A DNA stretch of 64,000 nt. It comes from Agapanthus africanus (taxonomy: Eukaryota > Streptophyta > Magnoliopsida > Asparagales > Amaryllidaceae). Numbering within the stretch: the stretch's first letter is position 1; every line of letters starts with the position of its first letter. The position numbers and the translations under genes are program-made. Below the pieces are notes generated by a model, which searched no databases, was not told the DNA's origin, and saw nothing but the letters and a program-made list of their open reading frames with translations. Positions 1 to 11,154 of this stretch are shown here, piece by piece. The stretch lies in the NCBI GenBank assembly GCA_030015575.1, contig JASDDO010000006.1:381322137-381386136 (forward strand), given 5' to 3'.

Positions 1-849
1 TTTGGCGGTTTGTTCCTGGACGAGACGTGCTCGGCCAATAGCTATTCCGTAAAGGGCTTTGTGAGCGAATCGGCGGAGTACTTTTCCCCTTCGCCGGACA
101 TATGGCCATCTCGTCTTATGCCTTCAATTTTCATTTCGAGGGCTTCGATCCGTTGGTGGTGCCCCGAGAATTCAGCACAATCGGAGCGGCGACTATCCCC
201 ACTCTAGGCCTGCGCGATGGTGCGGCTTCGATTCCGCTCTATTACATTTCTTAAATTCTCGGGCGAGGCCCTTCTTGAGTAGTCCCGATGTTCGCCGTTT
301 GCGTGGCCTCGACGGGAGTGGGGGCCCCGGTTATATCTGGAAGCAGGCAAACTAGCCGACACATCCTCAGGGGGTGAGAGCGCACGGCGGGCGTCGGAGC
401 GACGGCCTGGTCTCCCCTGAGATTAGGGTGTGGAGCTGTCCAGTGCCCAGCGGGTCATGGAATCATTCGCCGCATGCAGGTCATGGTTACCGGAGTCGGC
501 ACTCCGGCATTTGGTGACGCTGAGATGAGCGAGGGTGAGATCGAGGGCCTGAGCGTGTCCATATGTTCTCCTGCGGGCGTCGTCATCCCGGGGAGGGGGG
601 ACTGCGGTGTGGTGGGTAGGGCCCGCCGCTTGAACGCGGACGAGCGCATCCACCATCGCTGTGAGTCTGTTGATCCAAGTGGATAAGGCGTTGATGGCGT
701 TCGGGGGGGAGTAGAACCACTCTCGCCTCCATTATGGAAGGTAGGGCGGCTCGCATTGGGATCGTCGTGGTTGTCTCTCGCCATCGGATCGAGGGCGGAA
801 GGTCAACTTTATGGATGAAAAAACTTTTAGTTTCCCACAGACGGCGCCA
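1..849 (-). pseudogene. Element B: gag N-terminal region of a Tat-like Gypsy retrotransposon (partial)
   Basis: The start codon lies near 784 on the minus strand, about 65 bases after the primer site, the same spacing as in element C. The first residues (MARDNHDDPNASRP) match the start of the C gag (MASDHRDDPSASRR), and both have a Pro-rich stretch followed by a run of Arg and Asp. Further down, near 1-120, the translation resembles the segment that normally leads into the conserved capsid domain (PF03732), but that domain lies outside the window. The copy is broken in a few places. It belongs to an LTR element that enters from the left and whose 5' LTR is split by element A. Strand, primer site and start are clear; the family name is inferred from the likeness to C. 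Confidence 0.75.
832..849 (-). other. Element B primer-binding site
   Basis: On the minus strand TGGCGCCGTCTGTGGGAA follows the LTR end after a two-base spacer. Element C has TGGCACCGTCTGTGGGAA at the same place. I do not assign the primer tRNA. Confidence 0.8.
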
Positions 850-851
850 AC

Positions 852-961
852 TGATGGAGGTGGCAATCTCCCTCAGATGTTGTCCTCCGTCAATCTGGCT
901 GCGAGCGGTTTCGAACGGTTGAGATTGAGTATGAGAATTGTTGTGTGGATCTCAATGGGTT
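852..961 (-). repeat. Element B 5' LTR, inner part
   Basis: The last 110 bases of the minus-strand 5' LTR, ending in CA beside the primer site. It aligns with the end of the C LTR (CCATTGAGATCCACAC) and with the solo LTR (GACAACATCTGAGG). The rest of this LTR lies at 14832-15509 beyond element A. Bases 957-961 (GGGTT) are one copy of the target duplication made by A. Confidence 0.85.
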
Positions 962-1474
962 TGTCTCCCCCAATCAGAGCAAAGCTCTGTTTTAAAAGTG
1001 AAAATGAAGCGACGCTTCTGCTTCTCCCAATCAGAGCAAAGCTCTATTCAAATTCCATGATTTAGAATGAAGCGACGCTTCCTTCCCCCCCAATCAGAGC
1101 AAAGCTCTGTTTCAAAATTCAAATTTTAAAATAAATGAAGCAACGCTTCAGATCACTTGCGCTCTGCGCTGCGCGCCACGTGTCAAACAGTGGCGCGCTA
1201 GCGCAGCTGCGCTGCGCTCTGCGCTGCGCGCCACATGTCAAACACAGGCGCGCTAGCGCAGTTGCGCTAGCGCCAATTGCGCCAGCACTGGAATTTAAAT
1301 AATAAATTATTAATTAGAATTAAAATTCTAGAAAAATCTTTCCAATCTTATTAAAATAAGAAGATTGTTTTCTGTAAAACAGAGGCCTTAGGATCAAAGA
1401 TCCAACGGTAGGGAAATATCCCCAGATCAATCAAAGAAAGATCTCTGTAACTAATTTAACAAATCAATCGGCCC

Positions 1475-1482
1475 TATATAAA
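1475..1482 (+). promoter_or_regulatory. TATA box of the element A 5' LTR
   Basis: TATATAAA in a CCCTATATAAAGGCCC context, present at the same place in the 3' LTR (12899) and, as CTATAAAAAG, in the element F LTR (52108). This suggests transcription starts about 30 bases downstream, near the conserved GACTCCAAGTCTC. A second TATA-like sequence (ATCTATATAAAGG) occurs near 1797. Confidence 0.65.
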
Positions 1483-2584
1483 GGCCCCTAGACTCCAAGT
1501 CTCAGGGATACAGGGACAGAAGAGAGAGAACCCTCTAAAAACTTTGAGAAAACCTCAAAGAGAAGAAAGGCAAGCATTTGAAGAAAGAAGATCAGCTTCT
1601 TCATCTTTAAAGGTAAAGAATTTGATTCTTGGAAGAACAGAGATGAAAACATCTCATTAAAAGAAGAATCTCTTCTAAAAAGATCAAAGATCTAAGAACA
1701 AGATCAAGATCTTCAATAAAAAGAAAAAAGATCAAAAGGATCTAATCATAAAAAATATTAAAAAGAAGTAATTTACTTCATTCTTAGATCTTTTGATCTA
1801 TATAAAGGCACAGCCTTTTGATGAGAATAAGAACCATTGGTTCTTGAATCTTGAGGTAAAACCTCTTTTAAGAGAACAAAAAACTTGTTCTTTGATCAAG
1901 ATGCGCTATGCGCTATTGGACAGTGCCTTGCACTTTTGAAATGCACCGTTGCGCTCCTTGGACTGGCGCACTGCACCAGAGCACGCCACGTATCAACCGC
2001 AGAACAATCTGCACTTCGCGCTTCTAAAACAGCGCACTGCGCTCTTGGAATGGCGCACTGCACCAGAGCGTGCCACGTGTCATTCGCTGGTGCGGCACAC
2101 TGACGCAGCACACTGCACTAACAAACTTGCGCTTAGCGCAGAGCGTGACACGTGTCACTTTTACATGCGCTAGCACATTGCACTCTTTAATTGGCGCAAA
2201 GCGCCTAACAAGCTACGTGGCGCACTATCAGACCACTATAAATGCTATGCATTATTAAAAAGGGCAGAGCCCAAGTAAAGGTCTAACAGACCAAATATAA
2301 ATTCTATGCATTTAATTACAGAGGCCAATGCTATGCATTATAAAGGGCAGAGCCCAAGTAAAAGCCTAATAGGCAAAACATGAATAAAATGTTAAACATT
2401 TTCAAATGGACTTAGCCCAATTCTGGCCATGAGTCCTCAATATAAATTGAACTGAGCCCAACCGCTCTTCCAATCAATTTACACCCAGTTCGAGGGTACA
2501 TCTCTTTACTCCTCTGATATCTGTCGTTGTAATTCCTCAACGTCGTCAGATAGGTAACGGGTCCCGACAACCACACACTGCTAC

Positions 2585-2860
2585 AGACTGTGGGGTCCTT
2601 AAACTCATGGACTATGATGTCCTTAACCTCGACCGTGATGTCTTAAAACTAATACCAGACTGTGGGGTCCTTAAACTCCTGGACTATGACGTCCTTAACC
2701 TCGACCGTGATGTCTTAAAACTAACACTGGACTGTGAGGTCTTTAAACTCACGGACTATGATTTCCTTAACCTTGACCGCAATGTCTTAAAACTAACATT
2801 GGACCGCAATGTTCTTAAACTACTTATTGACCGCAATGTCACTAAACTAAACAATAGTGC
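2585..2860 (+). repeat. Minisatellite in element A LTR (GACCGNNATGTCCTTAAACTA type)
   Basis: About ten degenerate units of 25-30 bases with the core GGACYRNRATGTCCTTAAACT. The same array is in the 3' LTR (14000-14270), in expanded form in the F LTR (53020-53420), and in short runs inside A (6660-6800, 10310-10390, 10515-10590). Confidence 0.85.
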
Positions 2861-3399
2861 CTAATTGCTCTCTTGTCGGATCTAAACGATCCCGTTAAGT
2901 TGATCTTAGTCTAAAATTAGACTAACGTGTCCTTAACAAACGTTTAAGTTGATCTTAGCCTCAAATACGGCTAACGTATCCTTAAACACAAACCCCCCAA
3001 ACCCAAATCTAAGAAAGATACGGATTTGGACTAGTCCACGCCCTACGGGAGACAACATAAATTAGTCTCCGTATACAATCCACGGGCAACCAAACACAAA
3101 ACAAACACCCAAGACACGAAGTGACCATCTGGAGAAGGAGAAAGTGGTTACCGCGATCTACAGGGGCTTGCGCCTGCAGGGAAGAGCGTCCCCACAATCA
3201 AAAACCCCTCAAGCGAGGGGGAATCTGACGAAGTCTGCTACATCGGCCGCATCCGTTTAAACCTTCGATACATGGTGCCATAAATCAACTTGGCATCTTC
3301 GGAGAGGTAGACGGATAGCACCAATTAGCATCTGCCCCGAATTTCAGGAAAGACGGACCTGAGCGGTCACGTCTCCGTTGTTCGGCGGGGAACAGATTC

Positions 3400-3418
3400 T
3401 GGCACGCCTGGTGGGACC
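3400..3418 (+). other. Element A primer-binding site
   Basis: TGGCACGCCTGGTGGGACC begins five bases after the LTR end. Element F has TGGCACGCCCGGTGGGACC after the same GATTC spacer. No primer tRNA is assigned. Confidence 0.8.
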
Positions 3419-3545
3419 TTTTCCTCTTTCCACTCCACACTTCGTGTGTCGTATTCACGAACGAATCGCGGTTTGTTAATGGTTGCCCTTGGGTTTCAAG
3501 TTACTAAGATTTGGTCTCTTGCTTGGCACAGAAAGCAAAACAGCA

Positions 3546-6500
3546 ATGGCATTCACCTGCTCGAAGTGCTCCAACTGCAGCTGCAACTCGCGTCCTGCCT
3601 CAACTGGGGGCATAACCTACGGGCCCCAAGCGGCCTCTTTGTTCACGATGCCCGTGGAGCAGATTACTCAAGCCACCACAAGGCTGTTTTTCGAAACCAT
3701 GCTTTCGCCAACGAGCTTCACTGCTCCCGTGCCCGTACCAGAAGCTCCCAAGAAGTCAGTTTTCAATCGACTTACGGTTACTACGGCCCCTCTCAACGGG
3801 TCGTCCAACACCAGCGCCTCGGTCTTCTCCAGACTGGGCCAAAACTCCTGTGGGCCCACAATGAAGCTTACAGTCCCAGAGAAGGTTATTCCGTAGAAAG
3901 TAACTAACCCTTCTCCTGAAGTCGTCAAGACGACTTCTCCTGCCAAGAGATCGGTCTTTACAAGACTGACCGTCCCAACTCCCACTCCCGCTCCTGCTAC
4001 TCAAAGGATATCAACCTTTAATAGGCTGACGCCGGCAACAGCCCCTCACCCGAACAGGGGGCAAGACAAGGCCATCTCGTCACCGAGCCAACTCCCTCAG
4101 CTCGACATGCTCGACGTCACCATTGGCGCCGAGTGAGGAAGTCAAGAAGCAACTCAACTTCTGGGCTAACTCCACCAGCCCCGACGGCGGAAATTAATGT
4201 GGCTGTTCCAATTGGGAATAGCTTCGAGCTGCTGAATAAGGTGCGCAGGAATTTTCCTACCGCCGTACTGAAAAGATCTCCTCCTCTGGTAGGGAATGTT
4301 GCGGAAGCCAAGCCAGAACAGTCCCCTCAGCGGCTGTCCTCTAAAATCTATCAGGTCTAGCGCCAAGTCCAAGACTCGGTGGTTGATCAAGACTACCCCT
4401 GCCAGCAGAAGAAGCTGAAGGCCCGACAGGAAGAAAACCGTCCTGTTAAGCCACAAAAGAAGACGACTACTTAGGTGCCCACGACAGCGGCCACCTCAAC
4501 GTCAACCACTCAGAAAAGAAGGAGGTCAGAGAAAGCCCCTGTAAACGTGGCAAACCATAAAAACACCAAGCCCAAACGCCCCAAGTCTGGGGGCATGGTG
4601 GTCCATACCGTTTACATGGCATCTGGGAAGGAAGATAGCCACGCTTCGACGGGCCACCGACCGCTTACCCGATCCATCACAAGAACCCAGGAACAACAGC
4701 AGCAGAAACTCCAAGAGATGCTAACTGCGATGGCCGCACTCACCGGACCAAAGGAAAGCCTGAAGGCGTCATCGGAACAACGTCACGAACATGAGACTAA
4801 TGCTGGATTCCTTCGGAGAATGCTCGAAAAGAAGGACAAGGAGGCTGCAGAACAAGCGGCCAATATAAAGCAGATGGCTCTTCTGTTCCAAGACATGGTG
4901 GGCATGATGATCCAGCCGGATCCCCCAGCTGAAGATCCTCCGATTATCCTCGAAGACGACAGAGGAGAAACGTCAAATCCGCCTCCGTCTCTTTCAACAG
5001 CCAAAGAGGAAACAATCTCCAAGGTCGCCCTGGATGACTATATTGCTCAACAAATACGAGTTCACCAGGCAAATGAGGCAGCCGACCAAGTTGTCAAAAC
5101 GGGGCGACCATATCCGAGCTGGTATGATCAGATAAAATACTCGCCGGGCTACACAATCCCAAAATTCCATGTCTATAAGGGGACAGGCAATCCCCATCAA
5201 CATGTTGCCCAGTTCAGGGCTCTTTGCGGCAACACCGGGGGCGATGATAAGCTTTTGCTCCGCCAATTCGTCGGCAGCTTATCGGAGACGGCGTTCGAGT
5301 GGTACTCCGAACCTCCAAATGACTCTGTCAAAACTTTCACGGAAATGGAGCTGTTATTCACCCAACGATTCGCGAGTACCAGCGAACGCACCCCAATAAC
5401 GGCATTGATCAACACAAGGTTGAAGCCGGGCGAAACTTGGGTCCAATATGCAATCCGATGGCGAAACCTGTGGTCAAAATGAGAACAGCGCATCGAAGAA
5501 ACACCAGCGGTGGGCAAGTTTGTGGGCACCCTAGACCCTCATGCAACTATTTCACAGTTCATGATGTTCTTCAAGCCGACCACTTTCCAGGCCTTGATCG
5601 ACAAACTGGCCCAAATGGACCAGATGGGTCATAGACCGTCTCCTCCAAAGCCAGACTCTCGAAATGAGAAAGGAAAAGGGAAAGCGATCGTTGTCGCCAA
5701 CGCTCAACAACAACCAAGTGGTCCGAGAGCGGTTTTTCGCCAAAGCAACAAGCGGCAATCCCTCGATGAGAAATTGAGACGTCCTTATTCGTTTCCCCGA
5801 GATAAAACAAGGAGACTGTTCGAACTGGCAGTGCGCAATGGGCTCATCACCCTACCGGAGTCAAGACACCCACCGCAACCGAATGACGTCAACGATCCCA
5901 ATTACTGCCCTTACCATCGAGTATTGGGCCATCCGCTCGAAGATTGCTATGTCTTCAAAAATTAGGTTGAAGACCAATACCAGCAAGGCAAGTTCGCGTT
6001 GTCTGAAAATTGGAAGGTGAACCCACCACAACCACATGCTCCGAAAAGGATGGACATGCCGGGGGCATCGTGCTCATTCGTAGAAGAAGCTCCATGGGAA
6101 GTTGTTCTTTCGGCAAAAACTAAAAAAGTGCCGAAAGATCTTCAAACATATCCAGCAACCAGGTGGAAAAGCCCGCTAGAGCCGGAGATCATCAAGGAGA
6201 TGCTGAAACCACACCCAACATTGGGAATTAATAGTGATGGTGGACAAAACATTTGGGCCCATCCGTCACAGTCTTCGAAGAAAAAGAAGAAGACCAAAAA
6301 GCCCGTGTTGTCCAACGACAAGCACACGGATCTGTAAAAGCATATTGACGCGTTGAAAGAATACAACCAAAGGGCGCGAACCCCAATCACGCTTCAAGAG
6401 TTCCTCAGTCATATCTTTGAGAATAAAGATGACGATAATGATGAGGGAGACGACTTATCAGGAGAATCCGAAGATTATGTGGCAAGTTGCCATATGATCG

Positions 6501-6640
6501 CTCATTTGTCGTTAAGTAACAAAGCAGCTCACTCGGCGTTAGGAGATAACGTAGAGGAGCTGGGGGCAGGAGTAGTGCCAAAACCCTTGGATTATGTGAC
6601 AAGGTCTATCAAGCAAAAACCTACTTGTTTATAAAGCATC
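3546..6640 (+). pseudogene. Element A gag region
   Basis: Encodes a Gag-like protein closely similar to that of element F. In order: a Cys-rich start (CSKCSNCSC), a low-complexity part with repeated SVFxRL motifs, an acidic and Lys-rich coiled-coil stretch near 4800-4900, a capsid-like Retrotrans_gag domain (PF03732) at about 5160-5560, a Cys/His cluster of the form CPYHRVLGHPLEDC near 5905, and a Lys-rich tail ending near 6450. The frame is broken in roughly half a dozen places. The protease and pol regions that follow in F are absent here: the sequence passes straight into tandem repeats at about 6650. This makes A a gag-only derivative that would have needed enzymes from a relative. Confidence 0.88.
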
Positions 6641-6654
6641 CGGCGAAACTTCGC

Positions 6655-7120
6655 CTCAAAGCTACGATGGACCGTAATGTCCCTAAACTAACGACGGACC
6701 GAAAAGTCCTTAAACTAACAACAGACCGAAACGTCTTTAAACTAACAACAGGACTACTATGTCCTAAAACTGGCCATTGACCGAGATGTCGATAAACTAC
6801 GGTGGATTGCAGCATCCCAAAGCTGATACAAAAAAAGAATATAAAAAAAGAGAGAAAACGGTATGTCCATAAGCAAAAAGGGCACGGATGAAAACCCGAA
6901 AGGGCTCCGTGAGTAAAAACAGCAGAGCTACCGGCGAGTTTTGTGAAAACCCGAAAGGGCGCAACCTCGTTAGAATAAAAAAAAGAGAGAAAAAGAAAAC
7001 GGTATGTCCATAAGCAAAATAGGCACGGATGAAAACCCGAAAGGGCTCCGTGAATAAAAACAGCAGGGCTACCGGCGGGTGTTTGTGAAAACCTGAAAGG
7101 GCGCAACCTCGTTAAAAGAC
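6655..7120 (+). repeat. LTR-type minisatellite units and a 140-bp tandem duplication in element A
   Basis: 6660-6800 holds five units of the GACCG...GTCCTTAAACTA repeat otherwise typical of the LTR. At about 6845-7110 a segment of about 140-165 bases containing AACGGTATGTCCATAAGC and CACGGATGAAAACCCGAAAG is present twice. No coding potential is apparent. Confidence 0.75.
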
Positions 7121-8480
7121 ACTTGCAACGATCCTCTCGACCTTGTAAGGAGAAACCACTTGCGTGAGATCCTTACGACTCACAAGGGAGCAACACACAT
7201 AGGGATCCCCACGATTCCTCAGGAAAAAGTACACTTGCGAGATCCTCACGACTTGTAAGGAGAACTCTCTTATGGGACCCTCACGGCTCATAAGATTTGA
7301 AAGTCTTAAGTTACAGAGACCTGAACCTGTTCTTAAGCAACCCCCACAACCTTCGACACTGCCCTAGAAGCGACTCAATACTGACCCTTGTATACAATCC
7401 ACGGGCGTGAATAAACATTTCCCTAACCAAGTCCCATCCGTGACTAGGGATATGTTCGCATGGTGAACAAACACTTGTAGGTCCTCTCGACTTGCAAGGA
7501 GAAAACACTCTTGTAAGATCCTTACGACTTATAAGAGAACATACACTTGGGAGTTCTCACGATTCCTAAGGAGAAAACGCACCTACGAGATCCTCACGAC
7601 TTGTAGGGAGAAATACCTTCATGAGACCTTTATGGCTCATGAAGTCAAAAGCCTTAGTCGACAGGATCCTAACCCTGTTTACTAAGCCACCTTTGTTCGA
7701 CATCGACAGAGGAAAATGATGATTCGCTCCTGGCAATATCCCAGTTGTAGCGGCGCTGATGCTGAAATCGGTATCTAATCCCAAGCTTGCAACGAAAAGC
7801 CAGCAAGCCACACATGCATACGGAATAGTCGAAATGATGGGCAACTTGCAACAAAAGCAGCAAGTAAAAAAATGTATGCATACGAAATAGCCGAAATGAT
7901 TGGGCAACTCGTAATAAAAAGCAGCGAGTAAAACAAAATAGCCGAAATGATTGGGCACCGCGAAAAATAGCCGAAATGATTGGGCAATCGCAATTTTCGC
8001 GATATAACTGAAATGATAGAGCATCGCAGAAAGAATTAAAAAAATGAAAGAATGAAACTTTTTGCCCTGCAGGTGAAGTCACATTGACCCCTGTATACAA
8101 TCCATGGGCACAAACAAGAGGGGAACCATATCGTCCCACCAGGCTTCGTCGAAGCGAAGCCAAATCTCGACAGTTTATAGACAACCTAAAGATAATCTCG
8201 ACATTCGTCGCAATATTGCAGACACAATGTCAACAAATGAAGTGAAGGAAGATCCCTAGCTTCAGGGTCTCGACGTCAACATCGACAACTTAGATATCAA
8301 CACCGGCGTTCTTCCTCCTTCCAATCGGATGCAGACGTAACATCAACAAACGGAGCCACGACAAAGTCCTCTAGTTCCAAATCTCGATGGTTCACAGACA
8401 GCCTAGAGACTACAACGGAACCATAGCAAAGTCCCCTAGTTCTAAGACTTTACGGTCCACAGACAACCTAAAGTCAACCA
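7120..8480 (+). repeat. Mixed short repeats in the element A internal region
   Basis: Repeated words with dyad character (GATCCTTACGACTCACAAGG, GATCCTCACGACTTGTAAGG) fill 7120-7640 and recur at 10655-10830. At 7815-8015 the word AAATAGCCGAAATGATTGGGC occurs about five times, separated by small hairpins. LTR-like fragments (GTATACAATCCAYGGGC, as at 3069) appear near 7390 and 8091. No gene is seen. Confidence 0.65.
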
Positions 8481-8484
8481 ATGA

Positions 8485-9910
8485 CCTCCCTGCCGGATCA
8501 ACGCTCCGTCTCGGAAACAAGTCAACCAACCCCCAGGGAAATCAGTTTCCTTGGCAAAAACCTCAAGTCAGGGAAATCAGCGTCCTTGACAAGAGCATCT
8601 CGATTCGAGTCGACCCGCAGAGAAATCAACGTCTTTACGGGAATACCTCGATTCGCTTCGACTCCAGGGAAATCAGTGTCCTTGGCAACCTCCTCGATTC
8701 AGGGAAATCAGCGTCCTTGACGAGAGCATCTCGATTAGCGTCGACCCGCAGAGAAATCAGCGTCTTTACGGGAATACCTCGATTCGTTTCAACTCCGAGG
8801 AAATCGGTATCCTTGGCAACTTCCTCGATTCAGGGAAACCAGCGTCCTTGATGAGAGCAGCTCAATTCGCGTCGACCCGTAAAGAAATCAACATCTTTAT
8901 GGGAATACCTCGATTCGTTTCGACCCCAGGGAAATCAGTGTCCTTGGCAAAAACCTCAAGTCAGGGAAATCAGCGTCCTTGACGAAAGCATCTCGATTCG
9001 CGTCGACCCGCGGAGAAATCAACGTCTTTACGGGAATACCTCGATTCGCTTCGACTCCAGGGAAATCAATGTCCTTGGCAACCTCCTCGATTTACGAAAA
9101 TCAGCGCCCTTGACGGGAGCATCTCGATTCGCGTCGACCCGCAAAGAAATCAGCGTCTTTACGGGAATACCTCGATTCGTTTCAACTCCGAGGAAATCAG
9201 TATCCTTGGCAACTTCCTCGATTCAGGGAAATCAACGTCCTTGACGAGAGCAGCTCGATTCGCATCGACCCGCAGAGAAATCAATGTCTTTACAGAAATA
9301 CTTCGATTCGTTTCGACTCCAGGGAAATCAGTGTCCTTGGCAACCTCCTCGATTCAGGGAAATCAGCGTCCTTGACGAGAGCATCTCGATTCGTGTCAAC
9401 CCGCAAAAAATCAGCGTCTTTACGGGAATACCTCGATTCGTTTCAACTCCGAGGAAATCAGTATCCTTGGCAACTTCCTCGATCCGAGGAAATCAGCGAC
9501 CTTGACGAGAGCATCTCGATTCACGTCGACCCGCAGAAAAATCAGCGTCTTTACGGGAATACCTCGATTCGTTTCAACTCCGAGGAAATCAGTATCCTTG
9601 GCAACTTCCTTGATTCAGGGAAATCAGCGTCCTTGACGAGAGCATCTCGATTCACGTCGACCCGCAGAGAAATCAGCGTCTTTACGGGAATACCTCGATT
9701 CGTTTCAACTCCGAGGAAATCAGTATCCTTGGCAGCTTCCTCGATTCAGAGAAATCAGCGTTCTTGACGAGAGCATCTCGATTCGCATCGACCCGCAAAG
9801 AAATCAGCGTGTTTGCAGGAATACCTCGATTCGTTTCAACTCCGAAGAAATCAGCGTCCTTGACGAGAACATCTCGATTCGCGCTGCCCGCAGAGAAATC
9901 AGTGTCTCTG
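8485..9910 (+). repeat. Higher-order minisatellite in element A
   Basis: About 1.4 kb of tandem units. The basic unit is about 40 bases and starts GGAAATCAGYGTCCTTGRC or GAAATCAGCGTCTTTACGGG. Four variants in fixed order (ending TCCTCGATTC, CATCTCGATTCG with CGTCGACCCGCAGA, ACGGGAATACCTCGATTCG, TTTCAACTCCGAG) form a higher-order unit of about 165 bases repeated about eight times. Open frames across it are a by-product of the period. Confidence 0.88.
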
Positions 9911-9919
9911 CAGGAAGAC

Positions 9920-10640
9920 ACAACATCAAGCTAAGCGGAACAGCGGCAACTCCCAGTTCCATGACTCGGCGGTGTACAGACGACCGAGAGCCAAATTCCG
10001 ACTCCGTGAAATGCGGATAAAGTCAAAATTCCTGGTTACGTGGAACACGGATAACGTCACTTCTGACCCCTTGGAAAATGTCCAGAGCGGATCCTGGTCC
10101 TCACAGAACACGGCAGTGAACCCGTGTGAAGCATCCAGAGCGGAGCCTAGTCCTCGTCGAACACGGCAGTGAACCCGTGGGAAGTATCTAGTGCAAATTC
10201 CTGGTTAGGTGGAACGCGGATAACGTCACTTCTGACCCCATGGAAAATGTCCAGAGCAGAGCCTGGTCCTCGCCAAACGCGGCAGTGAACCCGTGAGAAG
10301 CATCCAGAGCAAACATTGGACTGTGAGGTCCTTAAACTCACGTACTATGATGTCCTTAACCTCGACCGTGATGTCTCAAAACTAACAATCAACCAAAATG
10401 ATTTTAAACCGATTTTTACTTTGGTTCAAGGGTACATCTCTTCACTCATTTGATATTTGTCGTTGTAATTTCTCAACGTCTTCAAAGAGGTGACGGGTCC
10501 CAATAACCACCCATCTCGTGGACTGTGGAGTCCTTAAATCCATGGACTATGATATCCTTAACCTCGACCGCGATGTATTTAAACTACGGTACCCCGGAAA
10601 GCATCCAGAGCAACCCCTGACTCCGTGAAATGCGGATAAA
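9920..10640 (+). repeat. Short tandem repeats and LTR-derived fragments in element A
   Basis: 10030-10310 has repeated segments with GAACACGGCAGTGAACCCGTG and CATCCAGAGCGGAGCC in two or three copies. 10310-10600 has LTR-type minisatellite units around a diverged copy of the LTR segment GGTACATCTCTTTACTCCTC (about 10425-10510). Parts of the LTR have therefore been copied into the interior. Confidence 0.7.
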
Positions 10641-11154
10641 GGCAACTTCACCCATCACTTGCGGGTCCTCACGACTCGTAAGGAAGTAAATTCTCTTGTG
10701 AGATCCTTACGACTCTCAAGAGAAAACACACTTAGGAATCCTCATGATTCTTAAGAAGAAAATTACACCTACGGGATCCTCTCGGCCCGTAGGGAGAAAA
10801 TTCTTTATGAGACCCTCACGGCTCATAAAGTTGAAAAGTCTTAGGTGACAGATCCTAACCCTGTCTTCTAAGCCATCATTGCCATATAAAGAGTACAAGA
10901 TTGACAGTTTAATACTATCTACAGACCACACTTGCTAAAGTCACATGGCAACAACACAGCAAAGAGAAGAAAGCGACAGAAAGAACATCTGATTTGCATT
11001 TGATTAAGCGTTCGAGACTTACCCATTCATGCATGTGCAAAAGATTTAGCACGTGATATAAGACAAGCTGAAATGAGAAATTTGCCATTCATACTTCAAA
11101 AAAAAGGGGTTCTTACAATTATGAAAGCAATAAACAAAGATGCTATTAAAGTAA

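Larger units (their letters stand above)
962..3394 (+). repeat. Element A 5' LTR
   Basis: 2433 bp, TG...CA. The upstream part (to about 1475) is packed with short palindromes: CAGAGCAAAGCTCTG near 976, 1032 and 1097, GAAGCGACGCTTC between them, and GC-rich runs with CCACGTGTCA-type G-box/E-box motifs near 1178, 1228, 2070 and 2148. A TATA box (CTATATAAAG) lies at about 1475. Everything after it, about 1.9 kb, would be R plus U5, unusually long, and includes a minisatellite at 2585-2860. The matching 3' copy is at 12339-14826. Confidence 0.92.

Noticed and set aside
1885-2258. Overlapping small frames in the A LTR (CTRARHVS-type repeats)
   Set aside because: Produced by GC-rich, near-palindromic repeats open on both strands; the same pattern recurs at 13325-13674.
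6621-7106. A 161-codon minus-strand frame, FSLFYSNEVAPF-like
   Set aside because: Covers a 140-165 bp tandem duplication in A and is repetitive at the same period; no homology recognised.
8387-9767. Several plus-strand frames with LDSFQLRGNQ-type repeats
   Set aside because: Translations of the 40-base minisatellite; no start context or domain.
8485-9910. Regular repeats considered as a CRISPR array
   Set aside because: Units are tandem without unique spacers, the genome is eukaryotic, and no cas genes are present.
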